Notes: generated by a model not told the origin, from the letters alone. A DNA stretch of 11,023 nt from an uncultured Clostridia bacterium (GCA_934500865.1 CAKSUD010000059.1:1-11023); one strand, 5' to 3'. Counted from the stretch's first letter, positions 1 to 6,310 are shown. Program-made: numbers and translations.

Positions 1-641
1 GCTACACCAGTTATGAATATCCTATCTACTACGCTCTCAGTACCCTTTTTAAGAATTTCATACCATTTTCTTACCTTCCCGTTTTTAGATACTAAATCCT
101 TAAATCCGGACACGTTAAATCCTAATAACTCGTTTGCAAAGTGGTCGTACTCGTCTATTATTACATATATTTTTTCATTAGGTTTTTGTAAACTAAATGC
201 CTTAAACAGGTTATCTAAAATATCTTCTGCTTGATCTTCCGGATTAACGATAAAATCCAGATTATATTTCTGTACGAATACCCTTGCTGATGATGCAACT
301 TCTCTCTTAAACCCTTCGATAGTAGAGTTAATATTATTCGTATCTATTCCAGAAAAATTAAATTTCAATATATAATACCTATTCTTTGAACTCGTAGGAT
401 TTTTACCTATATACTTATCACTAAATAGCGTATCAAATTTATCCTTCTTCAATACATCATAGTAATTCTCTAGAGTAGAAGTAAATAATGTCTTTCCGAA
501 CTTTCTAGGACGTAGAAACATTACGTTAGGGTTTGGATAATTTTCTAATTTTTCTATATATAACGTTTTATCTACATAGTAATAATTATCCGTTATTAAT
601 CTTTCATAATCACTTATTCCACTGGGTAATCTTTTTACCAT
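1..641 (-). CDS. AAA-ATPase-like protein (PF09820-type), N-terminal part, runs off left edge
   Basis: Reading leftwards from an ATG at 641 gives 213 codons without a stop, then the window ends, so the C-terminal half is missing. The start is supported by AGGAG at 651-655, nine bases upstream. Residues 1-30 (MVKRLPSGISDYERL, then YYVDKT) are the N-terminal signature of the AAA-ATPase-like family common in gut Clostridia and Bacteroidetes. A Walker A-like loop RPRKFGKT lies at residues 44-51, a Walker B strand YVIIDEYD at 159-166, and FITGV at 209-213 fits the sensor strand. Full-length relatives are about 500-600 residues and usually end in a PD-(D/E)XK nuclease-like domain, which cannot be seen here. 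The family's biological role is not established; it is often treated as accessory or mobile. The gene stands alone behind a repeat-rich intergenic region. Family assignment is confident, function is not. Confidence 0.9.
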   Translation of the reverse strand, partial: MVKRLPSGISDYERLITDNYYYVDKTLYIEKLENYPNPNVMFLRPRKFGKTLFTSTLENYYDVLKKDKFDTLFSDKYIGKNPTSSKNRYYILKFNFSGIDTNNINSTIEGFKREVASSARVFVQKYNLDFIVNPEDQAEDILDNLFKAFSLQKPNEKIYVIIDEYDHFANELLGFNVSGFKDLVSKNGKVRKWYEILKKGTESVVDRIFITGV

Positions 642-662
642 ACTCTCACGCTCCTATACCTT

Positions 663-691
663 ATTTTACTATAAGCGAAATCCTTTTACAA
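663..691 (-). promoter_or_regulatory. Possible sigma-A promoter for the AAA-ATPase-like gene
   Basis: On the minus strand, TTGTAA (686-691) and TAAAAT (663-668) are separated by 17 bases. The predicted start near 656 would leave a very short leader with the AGGAG site at its 5' end, so this is only a candidate. Confidence 0.35.
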
Positions 692-720
692 TTAGTTTAC
701 TCATTAATTTACGATTTATT

Positions 721-852
721 GACCATTTGGGACAGGTCTAAAAAGAAAAGACGTGAAACTAGCTTATTCGGCTAATTACGCGTCTTGGTTTTGGTGACCA
801 AAAAGACCCGTCCCTTTTGGGCAGGCAAAAAGACCCGTCCCTTTTGGGCAGG
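721..852. repeat. GGGACGG-type repeat cluster, left copy (two perfect 27-bp tandem units plus inverted arms)
   Basis: Two identical 27-bp units lie head to tail at 799-825 and 826-852, each containing GACCCGTCCCTTTTGGGC, and a third begins at 853. Upstream, GGGACAGGTC at 729-738 is a near-perfect inverted match to GACCCGTCCC at 805-814, and AAGACG (748-753) pairs with CGTCTT (781-786), so the block can form an extended hairpin. Positions 721-747 are identical to 1634-1660 in the right cluster. Short repeats with a GGGACGG core are widespread in Firmicutes intergenic DNA. A link to REP-like elements mobilised by IS200/RAYT transposases is an inference; no transposase is present here. Confidence 0.8.
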
Positions 853-853
853 C

Positions 854-886
854 AAAAAACAAGAGCATCTATAAATAGATGCCCTC
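854..886 (-). terminator. Intrinsic terminator, leftward
   Basis: GCATCTAT (865-872) and ATAGATGC (875-882) form a perfect 8-bp stem with a two-base centre, extended by flanking GAG/CTC. On the minus strand it is followed by a T run at 854-859. It would end transcription coming from the nuclease gene and the structured segment at 895-968. Confidence 0.75.
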
Positions 887-894
887 TAAGTCAA

Positions 895-968
895 GAAAGT
901 TTGGTAGGTTGACCTTCCTACATCTCCTAACATTGGGTGGCGGCTGCCTGTTCCGCCCTCAAACTTTC
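895..968 (-). ncRNA. Candidate structured RNA: three-way junction upstream of a terminator
   Basis: A 9-bp perfect inverted repeat (GAAAGTTTG at 895-903, CAAACTTTC at 960-968) closes a 74-nt segment. Inside, on the minus strand, GGCGG/CCGCC and GTAGG/CCTAC form two further 5-bp hairpins. The element is clearly GC-richer than its surroundings and sits a few bases upstream of the terminator at 854-886. The layout resembles the 3' ends of small type I toxin-antitoxin transcripts of Firmicutes, but no hydrophobic toxin ORF is present and I cannot assign an RNA family. Fold and strand are inferred by eye. It could instead be DNA-level, such as a recombination site. Confidence 0.4.
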
Positions 969-1004
969 AAGTCTATCATATGATTTTTTTATTTCTTTAT
1001 ACAT
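927..1004 (-). CDS. Possible 25-residue small ORF downstream of the nuclease gene
   Basis: An ATG at 1004 opens a 25-codon frame starting MYKEIKKSYDRLESL and ending RAEQAAATQC before a TAG at 927. It starts 25 bases after the nuclease stop codon. It is hydrophilic, with no membrane segment and no clear Shine-Dalgarno site upstream. Its last ten codons fall inside the GC-rich structured segment, so the frame may be a by-product of RNA structure. I do not recognise the peptide. It is recorded because position and codon-length continuity are suggestive, not because coding is shown. Confidence 0.2.
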   Translation of the reverse strand: MYKEIKKSYDRLESLRAEQAAATQC

Positions 1005-1029
1005 ATTTTATAACATATCTAGTTATTTT

Positions 1030-1392
1030 TCAATATTTTCTAGCATATCCTTTAGATAAATATTTTTCTTTTTTACGTTCTGTCATAACAAATAGAGTTC
1101 TTGCAAACATTGTTCCGTTATTGGTAACTCGCACAGCCACCAGAACAAATTCATCGTCTATTTTGTATTCTTTTATATACTCTATTGAATTTTGATTTGG
1201 ATTTAATGCAACATAAGTAGGATTATTTATAATGTCCTCGATGTTATTACCATACTTTTCAAAATCTTTTGGATGCTCCTTCTGCATATGTGCTAAATTG
1301 CTTTCACCTATTATAATAGGTAGCTCTTTTGTATATTTTAGGTCTAACAATTGTATAACTTTTTTATTTACTATGCCTATCTGCTTTTTCAT
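1030..1392 (-). CDS. PBECR-type (phage-Barnase-EndoU-ColicinE5/D-RelE-like) nuclease domain protein
   Basis: A 120-residue single-domain protein. The core runs from about residue 25: SNLAHMQKEHPKDFEKY (31-47), then IEDIINNPTYVALNPN (51-66), EYIKEYKI and FVLVAVRVTNNGTMFARTL (82-100). The spaced histidines H35 and H40, the 'II.NP.Y' segment, and the 'VAVR...ARTL' strands with R88 and R98 match the PBECR nuclease families, predicted RNases of the BECR fold. These occur as fused phage polyvalent-protein domains or as solo proteins. Catalysis has not been tested for this protein and the residue roles are inferred. It has no signal peptide or membrane segment. The ATG at 1392 has GGGAG about 13 bases upstream, a rather long spacing. 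A sigma-A-like promoter (1450-1478) precedes it, a terminator follows at 854-886, and repeat clusters flank it. No antitoxin partner is evident. Confidence 0.75.
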   Translation of the reverse strand: MKKQIGIVNKKVIQLLDLKYTKELPIIIGESNLAHMQKEHPKDFEKYGNNIEDIINNPTYVALNPNQNSIEYIKEYKIDDEFVLVAVRVTNNGTMFARTLFVMTERKKEKYLSKGYARKY

Positions 1393-1449
1393 CGGTTAAA
1401 CTTTACTCCCTATTAGTATTGTACATTTTGTTTCATACTGCACAAGAAG

Positions 1450-1478
1450 AATATAACACATATCTTTGGATTTTTCAA
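1450..1478 (-). promoter_or_regulatory. Sigma-A-like promoter for the PBECR gene
   Basis: On the minus strand, TTGAAA (1473-1478), a 17-base spacer and TATATT (1450-1455) form a good housekeeping promoter about 58 bases upstream of the ATG at 1392. Confidence 0.6.
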
Positions 1479-1560
1479 CCTTTTTTTACTTTTTTTGTCA
1501 TATTATAAATGGTTACGTTACCTTTTAATAACCTAGAAAATAGAAAGTTGTGCAACTGCC

Positions 1561-1594
1561 TTATCAAAATAATTATACAACTTAATTTTGATAA
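1561..1594. repeat. Inverted repeat, 10-bp arms
   Basis: TTATCAAAAT (1561-1570) and ATTTTGATAA (1585-1594) are perfect inverted arms around a 14-base AT-rich loop. No T run follows on either strand, so a terminator is unlikely. It directly abuts the right repeat cluster and may be an edge of that element. Confidence 0.5.
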
Positions 1595-1676
1595 CCAAAA
1601 GAACCGTCCCTTTGCTCCTTATTCAGTTTATATGACCATTTGGGACAGGTCTAAAAAGAACCGTCCCTTTTGGGCA
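1595..1676. repeat. GGGACGG-type repeat cluster, right copy
   Basis: AAAAGAACCGTCCCTTT occurs twice in direct orientation (1597-1613 and 1654-1670). Positions 1634-1660 are identical over 27 bases to 721-747 in the left cluster. GGGACAGGTC (1642-1651) and GAACCGTCCC (1658-1667) form a hairpin with one mismatch and a 6-base loop. The block begins 13 bases after the large secreted-protein gene ends, so the hairpin may also affect that gene's 3' end, but no T tract follows it in the leftward direction. Confidence 0.75.
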
Positions 1677-1688
1677 TTATTTTTGAAT

Positions 1689-4600
1689 TTAATCGTGCTG
1701 TGATGTATAACCGTGTGAACAATGCCTTTGTGACGTACTTGTTAGTTTTGCTTTATGTGAAGAACAATACCACTCACTAGTACTTTTTCCAGTTTTATTA
1801 CATGTGGTGCATTCCAAATGATTCCTCAAACTATTCCCAGGCATAGAGTATAAACCTCCCGCTACATATCTAGCTCCATCATATATCGAATAATGTACTC
1901 CATCTTTACACTTTGGACATTTAACTACTCTATAAATTTCAGTATCGCATGAAGTACATTTTGCCCAGTATACATCACGTACTGTACTACAACTAACACA
2001 GCTAGACGTATTACCGTAGTATGTAAAATTTAATGTACCAGAGCAACTTTTCCATTTTAATCCATTGCAAGTACTACAATCTGCATAATCTATTCCACTG
2101 CATCCTGTATATCCTGTTCCACTGCAATAAGTTCTTACACTTTGGGTACTACTTGTAGTTGTTAACGTTCCATCACTAGCAGTTACGAAATAGTTATGGC
2201 TTGTATACTCACCTAAACCAGTTACAGAAAGAGTGGTTGCTGTTCCGGATTGTGTTGATGCTGATGTACTCTTAAGACTTCCATCAACATATAACTTATA
2301 AATCAAACTATCTCCATTTGCATCCGTAGATACAGCTCTTACATTAAATGAATTTGTAGTCTTACTGCTTAAAGTTACTGTAGGTGTGGTTGGTGCAACA
2401 TTTGCTACTTTCCAATTAGCAGTATACGTCCTATCTCCTGTACTTCCTTTTGGAATTGTAACTGTAGTTGTGGCAGAACTTAATCCTGTTCCTGTCCAAC
2501 CGGTAAAGTTGTATCCTTCTTTTGTCGGATTATTTAGAGTTATTGTATTACTTTCGACTGTATATGTTGTTGGATTTCCGCTTACTGTTCCTCCGTCTAA
2601 GTTATACGTAATTGTATAAGTCGTAGGTGCAACTGGCTGTACACCAGTAAGAACCACACGGAACCCGTCGTTGGAGGACGCAGTGCCACCGGCGTTGTTG
2701 AAGAAGAACACACCGGCGTTGGAATTGCTGTTGTAGTGACCGCCACGTAGGAAGACAGAGGTGTTGAAATTAGGAGCGTACGAGTAATCTCTATCCCACG
2801 AGGTTTCACTATAACTACCACCTCCACTTGAACTACTGCTACTTGTCTCATATACTGCATCGCCTTTTTTAGATGCACTATATGCAGTACTATATCTATC
2901 TACATATTTATCCGCTGCATTTGTTAATGAGCTTATATATGAATTATTTCCTCCAGTATAGTATGCAGCTACATATTCATAAGCTCCACCGGACATATCA
3001 TATATTCCATATACGTTATGAGTAGTAGAAGCTTTTACGCCATTTGCTGTATTCCATGCGTTTGTTGTACCAGATGCTTTTGTCGCGTCTTGACTTCCTC
3101 CGGCATTTCCGGTTATATAACTACTACTATTATTTATATACGGTATTCGTCCTATTGCGTTTGTTAGGTATGCTACTGCTCCCCACTCTACGTTTTTCAT
3201 TAAATGTGAGTCTGCATTTCTATATGTATTATACGCATAATCGAACATTTTACTTACAGTTATATTTCTCCATGATGCTACGCCCGGTATTGATTTAGCG
3301 ACTGAGGTACTTGAAGTTGGTACTGAGGTTTCGTTTGTAGTTGAACCCTGGCTTGCTTCGTATTTAGCTACCCATATTCCTTGTAACTCTTCATCCCCAA
3401 ATGTAAACGCCGGGTGAGCTATATAGCTGTCAGTTGTATCGTCTGTTGTTCCATTACTAAATTTTACTTCTATCTTATTAGTACCGGCTGCGTCTAGGCT
3501 ATTCCATGAATTTCCGTTGCTATGCTCTCCGCTTGTTATCTTATAGCTATATCTTGGAATCCATACGTATAAACTTCCGTCTGCTGTCTTGGCATTAGCC
3601 CATGCGCTATCTCCATTTCCTTCTACTTTTGCTTGGGTTGCTGTTGCTACTGAGTTATAGTTATACTTCCAGTTTGCTACTGTTGTACTTTCCCAGTTAG
3701 TTCCGTTCCAATTTACCGGAGTTAAACCATCCGCTAGAACTGGGGAGTTTGCTCCGCTTGTATCTGCGTTTGGTTCGATTATTGCTACTTTCCAATTAGC
3801 CGTATACGTTCTATCTCCTGTACTGCCTTTTGGTATTGTTACTGTTGTGCTTGGTGTTGTTCCGTTACTTCCTGTCCAACCTGTAAAGTTATATCCATCC
3901 TTTGTAGGATTAACTAGGGTTATCGCATTACTTTCTATTGTATACGTTGTTGGATTTCCGCTTACTGTTCCTCCGTCTAGGTTATACGTAATTGTGTATG
4001 TTGTAGGCACCCATTGTGCATATAAAGTTATGTTGCCGCTTGCTGTATAACTTGCTCCATTTGCATACGATGTTCCTGTTCCATCTTGGCTTGTATTCCA
4101 ACCCGTAAATGTATATCCTTCTCTTGTAAATGTATTAGCTACTAGTGTATTTGTTTCGCCTGTGGCAAACGCCTGATATCTATATGTGGTATCACTCTCC
4201 GTTTTGTTTTGCATAAATACGGCTAGTTTTCCTGTATATGGCAATGTTGTAAATTCGGCATCTCCAGAGAGCTTATTTTGGATTATACACATATCATAAA
4301 TATTTACATTTCCATCTATATTTACATCGGCATTCTTCATTGCACTTTCAGTTAAAGTAATGTTGCCTTTCAAATAAGCCAGTATTTTACTTGAATCATA
4401 GTAATCAAACACTCCATCTTCATTTACGTCTCCATACATTCCGTATGTAGCTGTTATCGTATGTGGTGCAGTTACATTTGTAAATGTATATGATGTTCTT
4501 ACACCAACTGATACTCCGTCTACTAAAACGTCACTTACTAGATATCCTGAATCCGGAGTTATTGTAAACGTTTTTGAACCGTTTTCATCTACTCCAACTG

Positions 4601-4898
4601 TTCCCGGAGTTATCTTTCCATTTGCAGTTTGAACTACTGTTATAAGATTTCCGGTGTACATTGCCTCAACGGACACATCTTCGTTTGGCATTGTAAACCC
4701 GCCATCTTCTACTTCTACGTTTCCTTGGGTTACCTTCCACCACTTTATTCCTTCCGTTAAACTTTTAAAAATAACCCTGCTTCCGGCAGGCCTTGTTGAT
4801 GTAACTGTTCCTTCCGGCTGAATTATAGTAAGAGTTACAGCCTGAGCTAAAGTTACTACAAATAATATTGAAATTAATAACGCCACAACTTTTTTCAT
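1689..4898 (-). CDS. Secreted multidomain protein: beta repeats, dockerin, FGE/C-type-lectin-like domain with DGR-type variable region, FN3, Cys-rich tail
   Basis: A 1069-residue exported protein. The ATG at 4898 has AGGAGG ten bases upstream. Residues 1-20 are a Sec signal peptide (cleavage likely after AQA). Next come two beta-repeat segments (about 21-81 and 83-152) and a dockerin-like domain (155-212, calcium loops DVNEDGVFD and DVNIDGNVN). Listeria-Bacteroides (InlB-type) repeats follow at 223-297 and 298-372. A formylglycine-enzyme/C-type-lectin-like domain spans about 375-752, with VWIPRYSYKI, VYGIYDMSGGAYEYVA and FLRGG...GFRVVL. A second InlB repeat (758-832) is 64/75 identical to residues 298-372. 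Fibronectin III (835-924) and a tail with about 15 cysteines (925-1062, CSGTGYTGC, CPKC, CTTC) close the protein. There is no LPXTG or C-terminal membrane anchor. Known lectin-fold proteins of this type are DGR targets that bind ligands. A ligand or adhesion role here, and cohesin docking, are inferred. Confidence 0.88.
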   Translation of the reverse strand: MKKVVALLISILFVVTLAQAVTLTIIQPEGTVTSTRPAGSRVIFKSLTEGIKWWKVTQGNVEVEDGGFTMPNEDVSVEAMYTGNLITVVQTANGKITPGTVGVDENGSKTFTITPDSGYLVSDVLVDGVSVGVRTSYTFTNVTAPHTITATYGMYGDVNEDGVFDYYDSSKILAYLKGNITLTESAMKNADVNIDGNVNIYDMCIIQNKLSGDAEFTTLPYTGKLAVFMQNKTESDTTYRYQAFATGETNTLVANTFTREGYTFTGWNTSQDGTGTSYANGASYTASGNITLYAQWVPTTYTITYNLDGGTVSGNPTTYTIESNAITLVNPTKDGYNFTGWTGSNGTTPSTTVTIPKGSTGDRTYTANWKVAIIEPNADTSGANSPVLADGLTPVNWNGTNWESTTVANWKYNYNSVATATQAKVEGNGDSAWANAKTADGSLYVWIPRYSYKITSGEHSNGNSWNSLDAAGTNKIEVKFSNGTTDDTTDSYIAHPAFTFGDEELQGIWVAKYEASQGSTTNETSVPTSSTSVAKSIPGVASWRNITVSKMFDYAYNTYRNADSHLMKNVEWGAVAYLTNAIGRIPYINNSSSYITGNAGGSQDATKASGTTNAWNTANGVKASTTHNVYGIYDMSGGAYEYVAAYYTGGNNSYISSLTNAADKYVDRYSTAYSASKKGDAVYETSSSSSSGGGSYSETSWDRDYSYAPNFNTSVFLRGGHYNSNSNAGVFFFNNAGGTASSNDGFRVVLTGVQPVAPTTYTITYNLDGGTVSGNPTTYTVESNTITLNNPTKEGYNFTGWTGTGLSSATTTVTIPKGSTGDRTYTANWKVANVAPTTPTVTLSSKTTNSFNVRAVSTDANGDSLIYKLYVDGSLKSTSASTQSGTATTLSVTGLGEYTSHNYFVTASDGTLTTTSSTQSVRTYCSGTGYTGCSGIDYADCSTCNGLKWKSCSGTLNFTYYGNTSSCVSCSTVRDVYWAKCTSCDTEIYRVVKCPKCKDGVHYSIYDGARYVAGGLYSMPGNSLRNHLECTTCNKTGKSTSEWYCSSHKAKLTSTSQRHCSHGYTSQHD
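2403..2627 (-). repeat. Direct repeat B: InlB-type repeat module downstream of the lectin-like domain
   Basis: Encodes residues 758-832 of the large protein. It is the same length (75 codons) as 3783-4007 and 64 of 75 residues are identical, both ending in TGDRTYTANWKVA. The two copies bracket the formylglycine-enzyme-like domain, which suggests module duplication or insertion of that domain into a repeat array. Confidence 0.85.
2632..2648 (-). other. Small inverted repeat at the 3' edge of the variable-region candidate
   Basis: ACTGG (2632-2636) and CCAGT (2644-2648) flank a 7-base centre containing TGTACA. Some characterised DGRs have a hairpin just downstream of the variable region that promotes mutagenic homing. 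This one is short and could be chance. Confidence 0.25.
2643..2806 (-). other. DGR-type variable region (VR) candidate inside the lectin-like domain
   Basis: Encodes residues 698-752, from TSWDRDYSYAPNF through FLRGG to GFRVVL. GC content is about 60% in 2641-2700 and 52% in 2701-2760, against 28% at 2881-2940 in the same gene. In residues 721-744, 18 of 24 codons end in C (AAC, TAC, TTC, TCC, GCC, GAC), against 2 of 24 in residues 640-663. This matches DGR targets, where a template rich in AAC codons is copied with mutation at adenines, giving NNC codons at the variable sites. The RGG...NAGVF...GFR frame is the usual C-type-lectin VR ending. The reverse transcriptase, accessory protein and template repeat are not in this window, so activity is unproven. 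Confidence 0.65.
3783..4007 (-). repeat. Direct repeat A: InlB-type repeat module upstream of the lectin-like domain
   Basis: Encodes residues 298-372 of the large protein and pairs with 2403-2627. The shared segments are PTTYTITYNLDGGTVSGNP and TTVTIPKGSTGDRTYTANW. The differences cluster in the loop between them. Confidence 0.85.
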
Positions 4899-4962
4899 TC
4901 TAAATTATCCTCCTTGTATAAATATATCTATTTTTTTCGTTAATTACACAGTTCTAATATAT

Positions 4963-4989
4963 TTATCGGCATTTTTCCTTATTTTCTTA
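4963..4989 (-). promoter_or_regulatory. Sigma-28/SigD-like (flagellar) promoter for the large secreted protein
   Basis: On the minus strand, TAAG (4986-4989), a 15-base spacer and GCCGATAA (4963-4970) match the SigD/FliA consensus TAAA-N15-GCCGATAT with one mismatch in each box. Predicted transcription would begin near 4956, giving a leader of about 57 bases with AGGAGG before the ATG at 4898. The nearest sigma-A alternative, TATAAT at 5035-5040, has no good -35 at normal spacing (TTGTGT is 21 bases away). Confidence 0.6.
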
Positions 4990-5083
4990 AGACAATTCGT
5001 ACTTTATTGTTATATTTTCTACTACTTGCATCTCATTATATTAAATTAAATTTTTTATAAAACACAACACCGTTTATATACGA

Positions 5084-5132
5084 AAAATGTGAAACATTTT
5101 TTGAAAAATCATTCAAAAATGTTTCACATTTT
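5084..5132 (-). terminator. Long hairpin terminator downstream of the patatin gene
   Basis: Arms 5084-5105 and 5112-5132 are inverted repeats of 21-22 bases with a single bulged base and a 6-base loop. On the minus strand the hairpin begins 5 bases after the patatin stop codon and is followed by a T run (5083-5087 on the complement). It separates the germination operon from the promoter of the large secreted protein. Confidence 0.8.
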
Positions 5133-5137
5133 AAAAT

Positions 5138-6310
5138 TTACTTCATTATCTCATTTTGTACTTCTAGTATTGCCCTCGCTCCATTTAAGAACTCGTCAAA
5201 GTTTTTCTCAACAATTTTCATGTTCATTATTGTTGGCCTTAATTTTATCGCGTCTATGAACAAACAAATTCCATATTTAACATCCAAATAATCACTTATT
5301 TTTTTGCCTTGGAATAGTTTTTTCATATCTATAACTCCATCTATATTCTTATATTCCTTATAAATAGCATTATGCTTTTTCATTACTTTGTCCAAGAATT
5401 CATCGAATTTATATACTTTATTATTATCTATTCCATAAAGTTTTCCGGCACATTCTAATCCATAAATAGCTTCTCCGCTTAATGTTTTTAACGTGTTACC
5501 AAAATCCCTACTTTCAAAGTAATAGTAACTTCCTTGAAGCTTTCCAAAATAACGCATTGTATCTAAATAGCCCATTTCAATATTACGTTTAATTCTCTTT
5601 TTGTCGAACTCAAACATTCCGCCTAAATCCTCGCTAGGATAAATAAGTTTTATGTATGCGTCTCTTGTATCTATATTTTGAGTTATGCCAATTCCCTCTA
5701 TATCTACTGCAATTATGTTTTTATAGCCCTTTTCTATTAACATATTAATAGGAATTACGTCTGCTACCCCACCGTCTATATATTCTTGATTTTTAATTTT
5801 TTGCTTTTTGAAAATTGGGAAACAGGCGGACGCTAAAACATAGTCAATGAAATCATCTTTATTTATTTCATTCTTAAATTTCCTCACTACTTCTTTATCT
5901 TTCATCGAATATGTTACAAGTCCCATATCTCGTTTTGATGAATAAATCTTATTTATGTTTAAGTTTTTCTGAAGCATTTCTTTTAGAGCCGAATTATCTA
6001 AGCCATTGTTTTTTATATATTCTACAATTACATTAAACAAATTTTTTATGTCAAGTAAATCTTTCGTTTCGTCTATTTCTATCTCATCTTTACATACATT
6101 AGAGAATTTCATATTTAAATACAATTTTTCTAAATGTTCTATATCATCTTGAGTCATAAAGGCTGCATTTATAGCTCCGATAGAAGTTCCTGACACTGCT
6201 TTTACGGGTATTCTTAGCTCCTTTAATGCTTTTATTACTCCGACTTGGTAAGCTCCTTTTGTGCCCCCTCCGCCTAGGGCTACTGCATACTCTAATCTTT
6301 GTCTTTTCAT
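5138..6310 (-). CDS. Patatin-like phospholipase
   Basis: A 390-residue protein with the patatin catalytic layout in its first 190 residues. The oxyanion-hole loop GGGGTKGAY is at 13-21, the nucleophile elbow GTSIG at 41-45 (Ser43), and the dyad aspartate is in YIDGG (Asp179). The family hydrolyses acyl esters of membrane lipids with a Ser-Asp dyad. No signal peptide or membrane segment is present, so it is predicted cytosolic and possibly membrane-peripheral. Residues 200-390 match no domain I recognise. GAGGG lies five bases before the ATG at 6310. The gene starts 57 bases after gerB with no clear promoter in between, and a long hairpin follows it, so it is probably the last gene of the germination operon. 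A role in spore membrane lipid turnover is speculation; family and catalytic motifs are secure. Confidence 0.92.
   Translation of the reverse strand: MKRQRLEYAVALGGGGTKGAYQVGVIKALKELRIPVKAVSGTSIGAINAAFMTQDDIEHLEKLYLNMKFSNVCKDEIEIDETKDLLDIKNLFNVIVEYIKNNGLDNSALKEMLQKNLNINKIYSSKRDMGLVTYSMKDKEVVRKFKNEINKDDFIDYVLASACFPIFKKQKIKNQEYIDGGVADVIPINMLIEKGYKNIIAVDIEGIGITQNIDTRDAYIKLIYPSEDLGGMFEFDKKRIKRNIEMGYLDTMRYFGKLQGSYYYFESRDFGNTLKTLSGEAIYGLECAGKLYGIDNNKVYKFDEFLDKVMKKHNAIYKEYKNIDGVIDMKKLFQGKKISDYLDVKYGICLFIDAIKLRPTIMNMKIVEKNFDEFLNGARAILEVQNEIMK

Noticed and set aside
533..775. 80-codon plus-strand frame
   Set aside because: It overlaps the start of the AAA-ATPase-like gene and the repeat, and has an AT-driven composition without gene-like features.
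799..859. Tandem 27-bp repeats considered as a CRISPR array
   Set aside because: The units abut directly with no spacers and there are no cas genes in the window.
1509..1703. 64-codon plus-strand frame containing WDRSKKNRPF
   Set aside because: The peptide is a translation of the GGGACGG repeat plus antisense of the large gene's end; no start signal.
2597..2878. 93-codon minus-strand open frame overlapping the variable-region candidate
   Set aside because: It is an alternative frame inside the 1069-residue gene, opened by the GC-rich segment; low-complexity Val/Thr-rich translation and no ribosome site.
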